From: JABDIP01 sp965250245
Lineage (GTDB): Bacteria; Pseudomonadota; Alphaproteobacteria; DSM-16000; Inquilinaceae
Assembly: GCA_965250245.1 (NCBI GenBank)
Contig: OZ252296.1
Coordinates: 1,054,001 to 1,118,000, forward strand
Direction: 5' to 3'
DNA: 64,000 bases
The translations under genes were made by a program, and so were the position numbers. This document shows, piece by piece, positions 45,228-53,713 of the stretch; position 1 is the first letter of the stretch; each line of letters begins with the position of its first letter. A model generated the notes under the pieces. It saw nothing but the letters and a program-made list of their open reading frames with translations. It ran no database searches and was not told the origin of the DNA.

Positions 45228-45446
45228 CTAGCGGGTCTTCAGATCCCGCAGCGCGCGGCCGTATCGGGAGATGACCCGCAGCATCTCGCCGGAGGACGGG
45301 TGCTCCATGTCGAAGGTCTCCATGAAGCCCGCGGCGTCGCCTTCGACGATGTGGAAGAGCAGGCGGTCGACGACGGCGCGGCGCGGCCGGTCGGCCTTGA
45401 CGGTCAGCTCAATGACGCGTTTCAGCTTTTCGATTTCGCCGCTCAT
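45228..45446 (-). CDS. Hypothetical small helical protein
   Basis: A 72-residue protein (MSGEIEKLKRVIELTVKADRPR...) convergent with cobQ, with three bases between the two stops. It looks fully alpha-helical: a first helix EIEKLKRVIELTV, a second AVVDRLLFHIVEGD, and a third GEMLRVISRYGRALRDL. AAAGGA lies about 11 bases before the ATG. The frame extends to 45482 without improvement. No family recognised. Its position inside the cob cluster, on the opposite strand, gives no clue to function. Confidence 0.55.
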   Translation of the reverse strand: MSGEIEKLKRVIELTVKADRPRRAVVDRLLFHIVEGDAAGFMETFDMEHPSSGEMLRVISRYGRALRDLKTR

Positions 45447-45520
45447 GCCGGGGCCTGTCCTTTCCATGTCACCTGCCGACAATGCTCGCCCCGTATGGTT
45501 AATCGTTGGTTAAATGCGGC

Positions 45521-46528
45521 TCACAGCCGAGCCACGTCGTACACCGCCAGCCATGCGATCCAGGGCGCGGCCAGGACGCCACCGGACACAGCGTAGAGGC
45601 GCAGCGCCACACGGATGTCACCGGCGTTCAGGTCGCTGCGACCGTCGCCCATCCATTGGTCTTCGACCACCTGCTCGCCGTAGCGCCGGGGGCCGGCCAG
45701 CGCGAATCCGAGCGCGCCGGCCATGGCCGCCTCCGGCCAACCGGCATTGGGCGACCGGTGCCGGCCCGCATCGCGGCGCATTGTCGCGGCGGCGCGAGCG
45801 GCACTGGCCCCCGGGGTCAGCACGGCGGCCAGCGCGATGATCAGACCGGCGAGCCGGGCCGGCGGCCAGTTCACGGCGTCGTCCAGTCGCGCGGCGATCC
45901 GTCCGAACAGGGCGTGGCGCTCGGTCCGGTGCCCGATCATGCTGTCCAGGGTGTTGATCGCCTTGTAAGCGGCCAGCCCGGGCAGGCCCAGCAGCGCAAA
46001 CCAGAAGACCGGCGCCACGACGCCGTCGGCGAAGTTCTCCGCCGCCGATTCGATCGCCGCCCGCGCGACGCCGCCTTCGTCCAGGCTCTCGGGATCGCGG
46101 CCGACGATGTGGGCAACGGCGGCCCGGCCCGCATCCAGTCCCGCATCCAACCCGTCAGCCACCGCGCGGACGTGATCGTAGAGGCCGCGGAAGGCGATGA
46201 GCGTGCTGGCGAGCAGCGCCTCGATCAGCCATCCGCCCGGGATCATCTGGGCAGACCATGACAGGGCCCAGCCGATCGCCGCGGCCAGCAGGACCACCGT
46301 TGCCGTCAGCGCGCCACCCCTCAGGATCAGCGACGCCGGCGCCGCGCCGGGCCGGTTCAACACCCGGTCGCCCCAGGCGGTCAGCCGGCCGATCAGGACC
46401 ACTGGATGGGGCATGACGCGGTAGAGCCGATTCGGGTCGCCGAGAGCGCCGTCGATGGCCAGGGCCAGGACTACGATCAAGGCGGATGGCACCGGATGGC
46501 CGGGGTCGAGCAGCCAGGGCAGGGTCAT
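45521..46528 (-). CDS. cobD: Adenosylcobinamide-phosphate synthase
   Basis: A 335-residue inner-membrane protein of the CobD/CbiB family, which joins aminopropanol (phosphate) to adenosylcobyric acid. Motifs: DGALGDPNRLYRVMPHPVVLIGRL near the N-terminus, IVGRDPESLDEGGVARAAIESAAENFADGVVAPVFWFALLGLPGLAAYKAINTLDSMIGHRTERH in the middle (the most conserved part of the family), and APNAGWPEAAMAGALG-like SPNAGWPEAAMAGALGFALAG. Several TM helices. It is divergent from cbiX with 91 bases between start codons. Confidence 0.95.
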   Translation of the reverse strand: MTLPWLLDPGHPVPSALIVVLALAIDGALGDPNRLYRVMPHPVVLIGRLTAWGDRVLNRPGAAPASLILRGGALTATVVLLAAAIGWALSWSAQMIPGGWLIEALLASTLIAFRGLYDHVRAVADGLDAGLDAGRAAVAHIVGRDPESLDEGGVARAAIESAAENFADGVVAPVFWFALLGLPGLAAYKAINTLDSMIGHRTERHALFGRIAARLDDAVNWPPARLAGLIIALAAVLTPGASAARAAATMRRDAGRHRSPNAGWPEAAMAGALGFALAGPRRYGEQVVEDQWMGDGRSDLNAGDIRVALRLYAVSGGVLAAPWIAWLAVYDVARL

Positions 46529-46619
46529 CGCGGGCGGTCGGCGGCGGGCATGGTGGGCGCACCAATAATGCTTTTGCCGGCCGCGGGGAACGGCGATAAA
46601 GGGCGTTCATCGCCAAGGC

Positions 46620-47678
46620 ATGGGGAAGACGATGGGCAAGATCGGCGTGATGTTCTGCGGCCATGGCAGCCGGGACGAGGGCGCGGTGCGGGAATTCCTG
46701 GCGGTCGCCGACCGGTTGGCGGAGCGCATGCCGCACTACGATTTCGACCGGGGCTTCCTGGAATTCGCCACCCCGATCATCCGCGACGGTCTGGACGGGC
46801 TGCGCGGCCGCGGCGTCGAGCAGGTGCTGGCGATCCCCGGCATGCTGATGGCCGCCGGCCATGCCAAGAACGACATCCCGTCGGTGCTCAACACCTATCA
46901 GGCTCAGCATGACGGCCTGGAGATCCGCTACGGCCGCGATCTCGGCATCGATCCCAAGCTGCTGAAGGCGGCCGGCGACCGGGTCGAGCAGGCGGTCGCC
47001 GAGGCGGATGCGGCGGGAGAGGTCTCGCGCCATGACACGCTGCTGATGGTGGTCGGCCGCGGCACCTCCGACCCCGATGCCAACTCGAACATCTCCAAGG
47101 TGATGCGCATGTTGTGGGAGGGCCTCGGCTTCGGCTGGGGCGAGACCTGCTATTCCGGCGTCACCTTCCCACTGGTCGAGCCGGGGCTGGAGCATGCCGC
47201 GCGCCTGGGCTACCGGCGCATCATCGTGTTCCCGTATTTCCTGTTCACCGGTATCCTGGTGCGCCGGATCTACGACTATGTCGACCAGGTCGCCGCCCGG
47301 CATCCGGACATTCAGTTCGTCAAGGCGGGCTATCTCAACGACCACCCGATGGTGATCGAGGCGTTCACCGACCGGGTCGGCGAGATCCTCTCGGGCACCG
47401 GCGTGATGAACTGCCAGCTGTGCAAGTACCGCGCCCAGGTACTGGGCTTCGAGGCCGAGGTCGGCCTGCCCCAGGAAAGCCATCACCACCACGTCGAGGG
47501 CATCGGCACCGGCGACGCCGCCCACGGCCACGACCATCACCACGATCATGACCATGGGCACGGCCATCACCATCATCACGACCATGATCACGGCCATACC
47601 CACACGCATTTTCCCTACCCCCATGCCGACCATCCGCATGGCCCGGTCAGCATGAAGAAGCAGGCGGCGGGGGATTGA
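46620..47678 (+). CDS. cbiX: Sirohydrochlorin cobaltochelatase, long form with Fe-S motif and His-rich tail
   Basis: A 352-residue CbiX-type class II chelatase with two homologous halves. The catalytic histidines are in FCGHGSRDEG (His15) and AAGHAKNDIPS (His81). VVGRGTSDPDANSNISK and PYFLFTGILVRRI mark the second half. Residues 263-268 (MNCQLC) form the MxCxxC motif known from the Bacillus megaterium long CbiX, where it carries a 4Fe-4S centre. Residues 288-340 are extremely His/Asp-rich, a likely cobalt store. It inserts cobalt early, before ring contraction. ATG 46632 is an alternative start; neither has an ideal ribosome site. Confidence 0.92.
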   Translation: MGKTMGKIGVMFCGHGSRDEGAVREFLAVADRLAERMPHYDFDRGFLEFATPIIRDGLDGLRGRGVEQVLAIPGMLMAAGHAKNDIPSVLNTYQAQHDGLEIRYGRDLGIDPKLLKAAGDRVEQAVAEADAAGEVSRHDTLLMVVGRGTSDPDANSNISKVMRMLWEGLGFGWGETCYSGVTFPLVEPGLEHAARLGYRRIIVFPYFLFTGILVRRIYDYVDQVAARHPDIQFVKAGYLNDHPMVIEAFTDRVGEILSGTGVMNCQLCKYRAQVLGFEAEVGLPQESHHHHVEGIGTGDAAHGHDHHHDHDHGHGHHHHHDHDHGHTHTHFPYPHADHPHGPVSMKKQAAGD

Positions 47679-48325
47679 CCGGGCGGCCGCCAGATGCGCT
47701 GCCGGACTACATCCGGGACCCGGCGGAGATCTATCGCCGGTCGTTCGCCGCCATCCGTGCCGAGGCCGATCTGTCACATCTGCCGGACTCGTTGGAGACT
47801 GTCGCGGTCCGGCTGATCCACGCCTGCGGCATGCCGGACATCGTCGACGATCTGGCCTGGGACGGTGCGCCCGCGACGGCGGGCCGACAGGCGCTTGAGG
47901 CAGGGGCGCCAGTGCTGACCGATGCCCGCATGGTCGCCGACGGCATCATCCGCAGCCGGCTTCCCGCCGACAATGCGGTGATTTGCACGCTGTCCGAGCC
48001 GGAGGTGGCGGATCGCGCCGTCCAACGCGGCACGACGCGCTCGGCCGCCGCTGTCGACCTGTGGATTCCGAAACTGGAAGGCGCCGTGGTGGCCATCGGC
48101 AATGCGCCGACGGCCTTATTCCGTCTGCTCGAGCTGTTGGCGAAGGGCGCGCCGCGGCCGGCGGTAATCCTGGGCTTCGCGGTCGGGTTCGTCGGTGCCG
48201 CGGAGTCGAAGGAGGCGCTGATCGCCCATGGTGCCGGCGTGCCCTTCCTGACCCTGCGCGGCCGGCGCGGCGGCAGCGCCATGGCGGCCGCCGCCGTGAA
48301 CGCGCTGGCGGGTGAGGGGGCATGA
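47675..48325 (+). CDS. cobH: Precorrin-8X methylmutase
   Basis: A 216-residue CobH/CbiC enzyme that moves the methyl group from C11 to C12. Motifs: YIRDPAEIYRRSFAAIRAEADL, the catalytic-His region AVRLIHACGMPDIVDDL, VLTDARMVADGI, GNAPTALFRLLEL and VGFVGAAESKEAL. The start is TTG at 47675, overlapping the cbiX TGA, with GGCGGGGG immediately upstream; no later ATG would keep the conserved N-terminus. It overlaps cobL by four bases (ATGA). Confidence 0.95.
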   Translation: MTGRPPDALPDYIRDPAEIYRRSFAAIRAEADLSHLPDSLETVAVRLIHACGMPDIVDDLAWDGAPATAGRQALEAGAPVLTDARMVADGIIRSRLPADNAVICTLSEPEVADRAVQRGTTRSAAAVDLWIPKLEGAVVAIGNAPTALFRLLELLAKGAPRPAVILGFAVGFVGAAESKEALIAHGAGVPFLTLRGRRGGSAMAAAAVNALAGEGA

Positions 48326-49527
48326 CCCGCTGGCTCGGCATCGTCGGGATCGGCGATGACGGCCTCGACGGCCTCACGCCGGCGGCCCGGACCGTCCTGG
48401 ACGGCGCCGAGGTCCTGGTCGGCGGTGCGCGCCATCTGGCCATGGTGCCGGAGGACGGGCGCGAGCGCCTGCGCTGGCCGTCGCCGCTGTCCGACATTCG
48501 GCCGATCTTGGAAGAGCACCGCGGGCGGCCGCTCTGCGTGCTGGCCACCGGCGATCCGCTTTGTTACGGGGTCGGCGCCAAGCTGCATCGCTGGTTCGAT
48601 CGCGACGAGATCACGGTCATCCCGGCGCCCTCGGCCTTCAGCCTCGCCTGCGCGCGCCTGGGCTGGTCGCTGCCCGACATCCAGACCCTCACGCTACACG
48701 GCCGACGGCTGGAGACGCTGGCCGCCTTCCTCGCGCCGGGCGCCCGCCTGCTGGCGCTCACCGAGAACGGCGAAACCCCGTCGCGGGCGGCGGCACTGCT
48801 GCACGGGCACGGCTATGGCGGCAGTCGGGTGACCGTGCTGGAGCATCTGGGCGGTGCCGAGGAGCGCGTCGTTGAGTCGGCCGCGGCCGATTGGGATGTC
48901 GGGCGCTGCGCCGATCTGAACACGCTGGCGATCGAGTGCAATGCGGATGCCGGTGTGACGCTCTTGCCCCGGGTGCCGGGCCTGCCGGACGAGGCCTTCC
49001 GCCATGACGGGCAACTCACCAAGCGTGAGGTCCGCGCCGCGACCCTGGCCGCGCTGGCGCCCTTCCCGGGCCAGAAGCTGTGGGATGTGGGGGCCGGCTG
49101 CGGTTCGATCGGCATCGAGTGGATGCGGTCGGCGCCACATGCGGAGGCGGTTGCGGTGGAGCGCGACCCGAACCGTATCGGACTGATCGCGGAGAACGCC
49201 GCGACACTTGGAACGCCGCGGCTGGACATCGTCGAGGGCGCGGCGCCGGAGGCCCTCGTCCGGCTCGACCGCCCGGACGCCATCTTCATTGGTGGTGGCA
49301 TCACGACGCCCGGTCTGGTTGACGCGTGCTGGGATGCGCTGGAGGCGCAGGGACGCCTCGTCGCCAACGTCGTGACGCTGGAGGGCGAGGCTGAAGTGAT
49401 TCGGCTGCAATCGCGGCATGGCGGCGCGTTGACCCGGATTGCGGTGTCGCGGGCGGAGCCGGTCGGCCCGTTCCAGGGCTGGCGGCCATTGATGCCGGTC
49501 ACCCAATGGGCGCTGGTGAAACACTGA
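48322..49527 (+). CDS. cobL: Precorrin-6Y C5,15-methyltransferase (CbiE-CbiT fusion)
   Basis: A 401-residue fused enzyme. The N-terminal CbiE-like tetrapyrrole methylase (about 1-200) opens WLGIVGIGDDGLDGL and has LATGDPLCYGVGAKL. The C-terminal CbiT-like Rossmann methyltransferase/decarboxylase (about 210-400) has RHDGQLTKREVRAATLAAL and the SAM site WDVGAGCGSIGIEWMR. It methylates C5 and C15 and removes the C12 acetate carboxyl. Overlaps cobH (ATGA) upstream and cobI (TGATG) downstream. Confidence 0.95.
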   Translation: MTRWLGIVGIGDDGLDGLTPAARTVLDGAEVLVGGARHLAMVPEDGRERLRWPSPLSDIRPILEEHRGRPLCVLATGDPLCYGVGAKLHRWFDRDEITVIPAPSAFSLACARLGWSLPDIQTLTLHGRRLETLAAFLAPGARLLALTENGETPSRAAALLHGHGYGGSRVTVLEHLGGAEERVVESAAADWDVGRCADLNTLAIECNADAGVTLLPRVPGLPDEAFRHDGQLTKREVRAATLAALAPFPGQKLWDVGAGCGSIGIEWMRSAPHAEAVAVERDPNRIGLIAENAATLGTPRLDIVEGAAPEALVRLDRPDAIFIGGGITTPGLVDACWDALEAQGRLVANVVTLEGEAEVIRLQSRHGGALTRIAVSRAEPVGPFQGWRPLMPVTQWALVKH

Positions 49528-50243
49528 TGGCCGAGACCGGGCAAGGGATGCTGTACGGGCTTGGCGTGGGCCCGGGCGACCCGGATCTGATCACCCTGAA
49601 GGCGCTGCGCCGCCTACAGGCGGCGCCGGTGATCGCCTACCCGGCGCCGGAGCAGGGCGACAGTCTGGCGCGGGCGATCGTGGCGCCGCACCTGCCCGGC
49701 GGCCAGACCGAGATCGCCATCCGCATGCCGATGGTGGCGAGCCGGTTCCCGGCCCAGGAGGTCTATGACCGGGCGGCGGAGGAGATCGGCGGGCATCTTG
49801 CCGCCGGACGCGACGTGGCGGTGCTCTGCGAGGGCGACCCGTTCTTCTACGGCTCGTTCATGTACCTGTTCGGCCGCATGGCCGCGGACTACCGGGTCGA
49901 GGTGGTGCCCGGCGTGTCCTCGCTGACCGCCTGCGCGGCGGCGCTCGACGCGCCGCTGGCGGCCAGGAACGACGTCCTGACGGTCCTGCCGGCGACCCTG
50001 CCGGCCGATGAACTCTCAGAACGGATCGCAAGCGCCGATGCCGCCGCGCTGATCAAGGTCGGCCGCCATTTCACCAAGGTCCGCGATGTGCTGGACACGC
50101 TCGGGCTGGGCGATCGCGCCCGGTATATCCAGCACGCCACCATGGACAGCCAGACGGTGTTGCCGCTGGATGCCGTATCGCCCGAGTCGGTACCCTACTT
50201 CTCGATGATCCTGGTGCATCGGAGGGGTGAGGCATGGCGATAG
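49527..50243 (+). CDS. cobI: Precorrin-2 C20-methyltransferase
   Basis: A 238-residue CobI/CbiL SAM-dependent methylase. It begins GMLYGLGVGPGDPDLITLKALRRL, then VIAYPAPEQGDSLARAI, VAVLCEGDPFFYGSFMYLF, VVPGVSSLTACAAALDAPLAARND, and ALIKVGRHFTKVRDVL. ATG 49527 overlaps the cobL stop by one base (TGATG) and is preferred over the in-frame ATG at 49506, which lies inside cobL. Overlaps the cbiG-cobJ start by ten bases. Confidence 0.95.
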   Translation: MAETGQGMLYGLGVGPGDPDLITLKALRRLQAAPVIAYPAPEQGDSLARAIVAPHLPGGQTEIAIRMPMVASRFPAQEVYDRAAEEIGGHLAAGRDVAVLCEGDPFFYGSFMYLFGRMAADYRVEVVPGVSSLTACAAALDAPLAARNDVLTVLPATLPADELSERIASADAAALIKVGRHFTKVRDVLDTLGLGDRARYIQHATMDSQTVLPLDAVSPESVPYFSMILVHRRGEAWR

Positions 50244-52042
50244 ACGCCCCGGCCATCGTTGTCCTGACCGCCAGGGGATACGACCTGGCGGAGCAGGTGG
50301 CCGCGGTTCTTCCCGATGCCGAGATCCACGGCCTCGCGACGCGGGTGCCGGAGGCCCCGATCGTCTTTGAGCGCGCCACGGACCACATGCGCGCGCTGTT
50401 CGAGGCCGGCCGCCCTATCATCGGCATCTGTTCCGCCGCGGTGCTGATCCGCGCGCTGGCGCCGGCCATTGCCGACAAGCATGCGGAGCCGCCGGTGCTG
50501 GCGATTGCCGAGGACGGCTCGTCGGTCGTGCCCCTGCTGGGCGGCCATCACGGCGGCAATCGGCTGGCCGGGCGCATCGCCGAGGCACTTGCCGTCAACC
50601 CGGCGATCACGACGGCCGGCGATCTTCGCTTCGGCATCGCCCTTGACGATCCGCCAATCGGCTGGCGGCTTGCCGACGATGCGCCGGTGAAGGCATTCGC
50701 CGCCGCTCTGCTGGACGGTGCGGCGGTGCGGATCGAGGGGCACGCGCCCTGGCTGCGCGAAAGCCGTTTGCCGGTCTCCGATGACGGAGCCTTGACCATC
50801 CTGGCCACCGAACGGGCCGAGGCGTCGACGCCGCAGCGCCTGGTCTATCACCCGGCCCGGCTCGCCGTCGGTGTCGGCTGCGAGCGCGGAACCGATCCGG
50901 CGGAGTTGCGCGAGCTTGTCGACGCCACCATGCGGGAACACGGGCTGGCGCCGCAGGCGGTGGCCGGTGTCTTCTCGCTCGATCTCAAATCCGACGAGCC
51001 GGCGGTGCACGCCGTGGCGGCCGATTTGGCGGTGCCCGCGCGGTTCTTCGACGCCACCCGGCTGGAAGCCGAATCGCCGAGACTTCAGACCCCTTCCGAT
51101 CTCGTCTACCGCGAGGTCGGCTGCCACGGCGTGGCGGAGGGGGCAACATTGGCCGCCGTTGGCCCCGCTGGCACCCTCATTGTGCCCAAGGCGAAGAGCC
51201 GGCGGGCCACTTGCGCCGTCGCCATTGCGCCGGGACTCCTGGCTGCCGAATCGATCGGACGGCCGCGCGGTCGCTTGTCGATCGTCGGCCTCGGTCCCGG
51301 GGCGGCGGATTGGCGCACGCCGGAAGCGGAGGCCGCGATCCGGGCGGCGACCGATCTGGTGGGCTACCGGCTCTATCTCGAGCTCATCGGACCAGCGGCG
51401 CGGGACAAGACGCTGCACGACTATGCCCTGGGCGAGGAGGAGCGGCGCTGCCGGGCGGCGCTGGACCTGGCCGCCGAGGGCCGGTCGGTGGCCCTGGTCT
51501 GCTCTGGCGATCCGGGTATCTACGCCATGGCCGCACTGGTCTTCGAACTGCTCGACCACGAGGCGCGATGGGACTGGCAGCGGGTCGCGGTCACGGTCGT
51601 GCCCGGCCTGTCCGCCCTGCAGGCGGCGGCCGCCCGGGCCGGCGCGCCGTTGGGCCATGATTTCTGCGCCATCTCTCTGTCCGACCTGCTGACACCCTGG
51701 CCGGTGATCGAACGCAGGCTGCAGGCGGCGGCGGACGGCGACTTCGTGGTCGCGCTCTACAATCCGGTCTCGCGACGGCGGCGGCACCAGCTCGCCACCG
51801 CGCGCGAAATCCTGATCGCACGGCGGCCGGCGGACACGCCGGTGGTGCTGGCGCGCAATCTCGGCCGCGCGGACGAGGCGGTGGAGGTGATCCCGCTGCA
51901 CGCGCTGGACCCGGACCGGGTCGACATGCTGACCGTGGTGCTGGTCGGCGCCAGCACCAGCCGCACGGTGTCCCGGCCATCCGGGTCCTGGATGTACACG
52001 CCGCGCGGCTATGCGGCGAAGCGGGAGGATGCGGCGGAATGA
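50234..52042 (+). CDS. cobJ: CbiG-CobJ fusion: cobalt-precorrin-5A hydrolase plus precorrin-3B C17-methyltransferase
   Basis: A 602-residue fusion. Residues about 1-335 are CbiG: the N-terminal half has RPIIGICSAAVLIRALAP and VPLLGGHHGGNRLAGRIAEAL. The C-terminal half has LAVGVGCERGTDPAELREL and an FSLDLKSDEPAVHAVA segment. Residues about 345-602 are the CobJ/CbiH methylase: LSIVGLGPGAADWRTPEA, DLVGYRLYLELIG, VALVCSGDPGIYAMAALVFEL, GAPLGHDFCAISLSDLLTPWPVIERRL and YNPVSRRRRHQLATARE. The pairing matches CbiG and CbiH, consecutive steps of the early-cobalt route (C17 methylation, then lactone opening). Overlaps cobM by four bases. Confidence 0.95.
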   Translation: MAIDAPAIVVLTARGYDLAEQVAAVLPDAEIHGLATRVPEAPIVFERATDHMRALFEAGRPIIGICSAAVLIRALAPAIADKHAEPPVLAIAEDGSSVVPLLGGHHGGNRLAGRIAEALAVNPAITTAGDLRFGIALDDPPIGWRLADDAPVKAFAAALLDGAAVRIEGHAPWLRESRLPVSDDGALTILATERAEASTPQRLVYHPARLAVGVGCERGTDPAELRELVDATMREHGLAPQAVAGVFSLDLKSDEPAVHAVAADLAVPARFFDATRLEAESPRLQTPSDLVYREVGCHGVAEGATLAAVGPAGTLIVPKAKSRRATCAVAIAPGLLAAESIGRPRGRLSIVGLGPGAADWRTPEAEAAIRAATDLVGYRLYLELIGPAARDKTLHDYALGEEERRCRAALDLAAEGRSVALVCSGDPGIYAMAALVFELLDHEARWDWQRVAVTVVPGLSALQAAAARAGAPLGHDFCAISLSDLLTPWPVIERRLQAAADGDFVVALYNPVSRRRRHQLATAREILIARRPADTPVVLARNLGRADEAVEVIPLHALDPDRVDMLTVVLVGASTSRTVSRPSGSWMYTPRGYAAKREDAAE

Positions 52043-52815
52043 CGGTGCACTTCATCGGCGCCGGGCCAGGCGCCCCGGACCTCATCACGCTGCGCGGCCG
52101 CGACCTTATCGCGAAATGCCCGGTCGTGCTCTATGCCGGCTCGCTGGTGCCGGCGGAGGTCGTGGCCTTCGCGCCGGAGGGCGCGCGCGTGCTGGACACC
52201 GCGCCGATGACCCTGGACGAGATCATCGAGGAGATCGCGGCGGCGGACGCGAAGCGCCTCGACGTCGCCCGGGTGCATTCCGGCGACCCGTCGCTCTACG
52301 GTGCCATCGCCGAGCAGATGCGCCGGCTCGACCGGCTCGGCATCGACTACGACATCACGCCCGGCGTGCCCGCCTATGCCGCCGCGGCGGCGACGCTGAA
52401 GCGCGAACTGACCCTGCCCGGAATCGCCCAGACCGTCATCCTGACCCGAACCGCCATGAAGGCCTCCGCCATGCCGGAAGGCGAGGAACTGGCGCGGCTG
52501 GGCGCGTCCGGCGCGACGCTGGCCATCCACCTCTCGGTGCGCAACCTGACCCATGTGGTCGAGGCGCTGACGCCGCATTACGGCGCCGACTGCCCGGTCG
52601 CCGTGGTCTATCGGGCCAGCTGGCCGGACGAGCTGGTGATCGAGGGCACGCTGGCCGACATCCGGGCGAAAGTCCGGGCGTCGAAAATCACCCGCACGGC
52701 ACTGATCCTGGTCGGCCGGGTGCTCGGCGAATCCGGCTTCGACGACAGCAGCCTGTATGACCCAGGCCATGCGCATGTGCTGCGGCCAGTTGTCGGCTCA
52801 ACGGGACGAAACTAG
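52039..52815 (+). CDS. cobM: Precorrin-4 C11-methyltransferase
   Basis: A 258-residue CobM/CbiF methylase: VHFIGAGPGAPDLITLRGRDLIAKCPVVLYAGSLVP, RVHSGDPSLYGAIAEQM, ITPGVPAYAAAAATLKRELTLPGIAQTVILTR, and LAIHLSVRNLTHVVEAL. Start overlaps the cbiG-cobJ stop (ATGA). The final residues run to the edge of the AT-rich insert, so the natural C-terminus may have been altered slightly by it. Confidence 0.95.
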   Translation: MTVHFIGAGPGAPDLITLRGRDLIAKCPVVLYAGSLVPAEVVAFAPEGARVLDTAPMTLDEIIEEIAAADAKRLDVARVHSGDPSLYGAIAEQMRRLDRLGIDYDITPGVPAYAAAAATLKRELTLPGIAQTVILTRTAMKASAMPEGEELARLGASGATLAIHLSVRNLTHVVEALTPHYGADCPVAVVYRASWPDELVIEGTLADIRAKVRASKITRTALILVGRVLGESGFDDSSLYDPGHAHVLRPVVGSTGRN

Positions 52816-53690
52816 ACATAATATTTAGGGGTAAAAGACTTGATATTTTTTTCACATAATAAGTATATTAGTCCATTTGTAATGATGTTAATTCAGCTAT
52901 TTTGTATATTGGCTTCTCTAATTACTATTTTTGCCATTATTTTTTATTATCTTTCTGATATTCCAGACAACGGAATAGAACCAGATCTGAGGGGTTTTCA
53001 TGAATCTATCTACTTTAGTGTGGTTACCATTTCTTCATTGGGATATGGGGACTATCAGCCAGTAGGTTATTCCAGGGTTTTCGCGTCGATCGAAGTATTG
53101 GTCGGACTCGGGTTCATTGGGTATTTTGTCTCTAGGGTTGTATCTTTTCGACACGCCGAATTACTGGAGAGGCTTCATCATTCCGATGTAATTGAAAAAT
53201 TTGACCAATGCTTGAGAGCAGTTCGTGAGGAGAAGGAAAGCCTCGCGGATCTGCGACGGAAGGTTAGATTAATGAACGAGAGTGATTCTCGACGATTTCA
53301 ACTTGGCAAAGGAAATCCACTATATGGGTCAAAAAGAGCACTAGAAGGGCTTCTTGGGTATATAGAGTACATACAGCAGGAGAATGAATTAGAACTATTT
53401 GGCGATCGTATGGAGCGCGCTGCTCATCATGTTGAAGAACTTGCTTCTGTTCTGCGACGGTTCTTAAATGTGCTTAACCAGCATAACGTAGATTGGAAGA
53501 CAAAGTACTCCTCCTGGCATATCAGGGAAATTACGAATAAATTGACCCGTTCAATTCACCTTATCGGAAATAATTCCGTCTATGCCGAGAAACCATACAA
53601 ACATCATGTAAAATATGGAGAACTGCTAGAATCGATAATAATTTCAATCAATGATTACTCACGCAAATAACCTGCGGGTTTGGCTGCGCA
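52812..53690. mobile_element. AT-rich horizontally acquired insert in the cob cluster
   Basis: Composition drops abruptly after the cobM stop. Bases 52861-52920 have 16 G+C of 60 and 52921-52980 have 15 of 60, against 38 of 60 in 52741-52800. GC rises again by about 53675. The insert holds one gene and lies between the 3' ends of convergent cobM and cobK, where it breaks nothing. I saw no terminal repeats, tRNA, integrase or transposase. Confidence 0.65.
52840..53670 (+). CDS. Two-TM potassium-channel-like protein with unknown cytoplasmic domain
   Basis: A 276-residue protein. TM1 lies at about 13-38, the pore helix and K+ selectivity filter TISSLGYGD at residues 63-71, and TM2 at about 79-101, the Ion_trans_2 fold. 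The remaining 175 residues are cytoplasmic. A coiled coil (about 115-150, VIEKFDQCLRAVREEKESLADLRRKV) is followed by helical regions with no recognised family; they are not RCK or cyclic-nucleotide domains. The start is TTG at 52840 with AGGGG ten bases upstream; ATG codons at residues 15-16 would cut into TM1. Codon use is AT-rich, unlike every neighbour, indicating transfer. It has no link to cobalamin; a stress or defence role is conceivable but unsupported. Confidence 0.82.
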   Translation: MIFFSHNKYISPFVMMLIQLFCILASLITIFAIIFYYLSDIPDNGIEPDLRGFHESIYFSVVTISSLGYGDYQPVGYSRVFASIEVLVGLGFIGYFVSRVVSFRHAELLERLHHSDVIEKFDQCLRAVREEKESLADLRRKVRLMNESDSRRFQLGKGNPLYGSKRALEGLLGYIEYIQQENELELFGDRMERAAHHVEELASVLRRFLNVLNQHNVDWKTKYSSWHIREITNKLTRSIHLIGNNSVYAEKPYKHHVKYGELLESIIISINDYSRK

Positions 53691-53713
53691 CCCGTTCGGT
53701 CGTAACATCCGCG

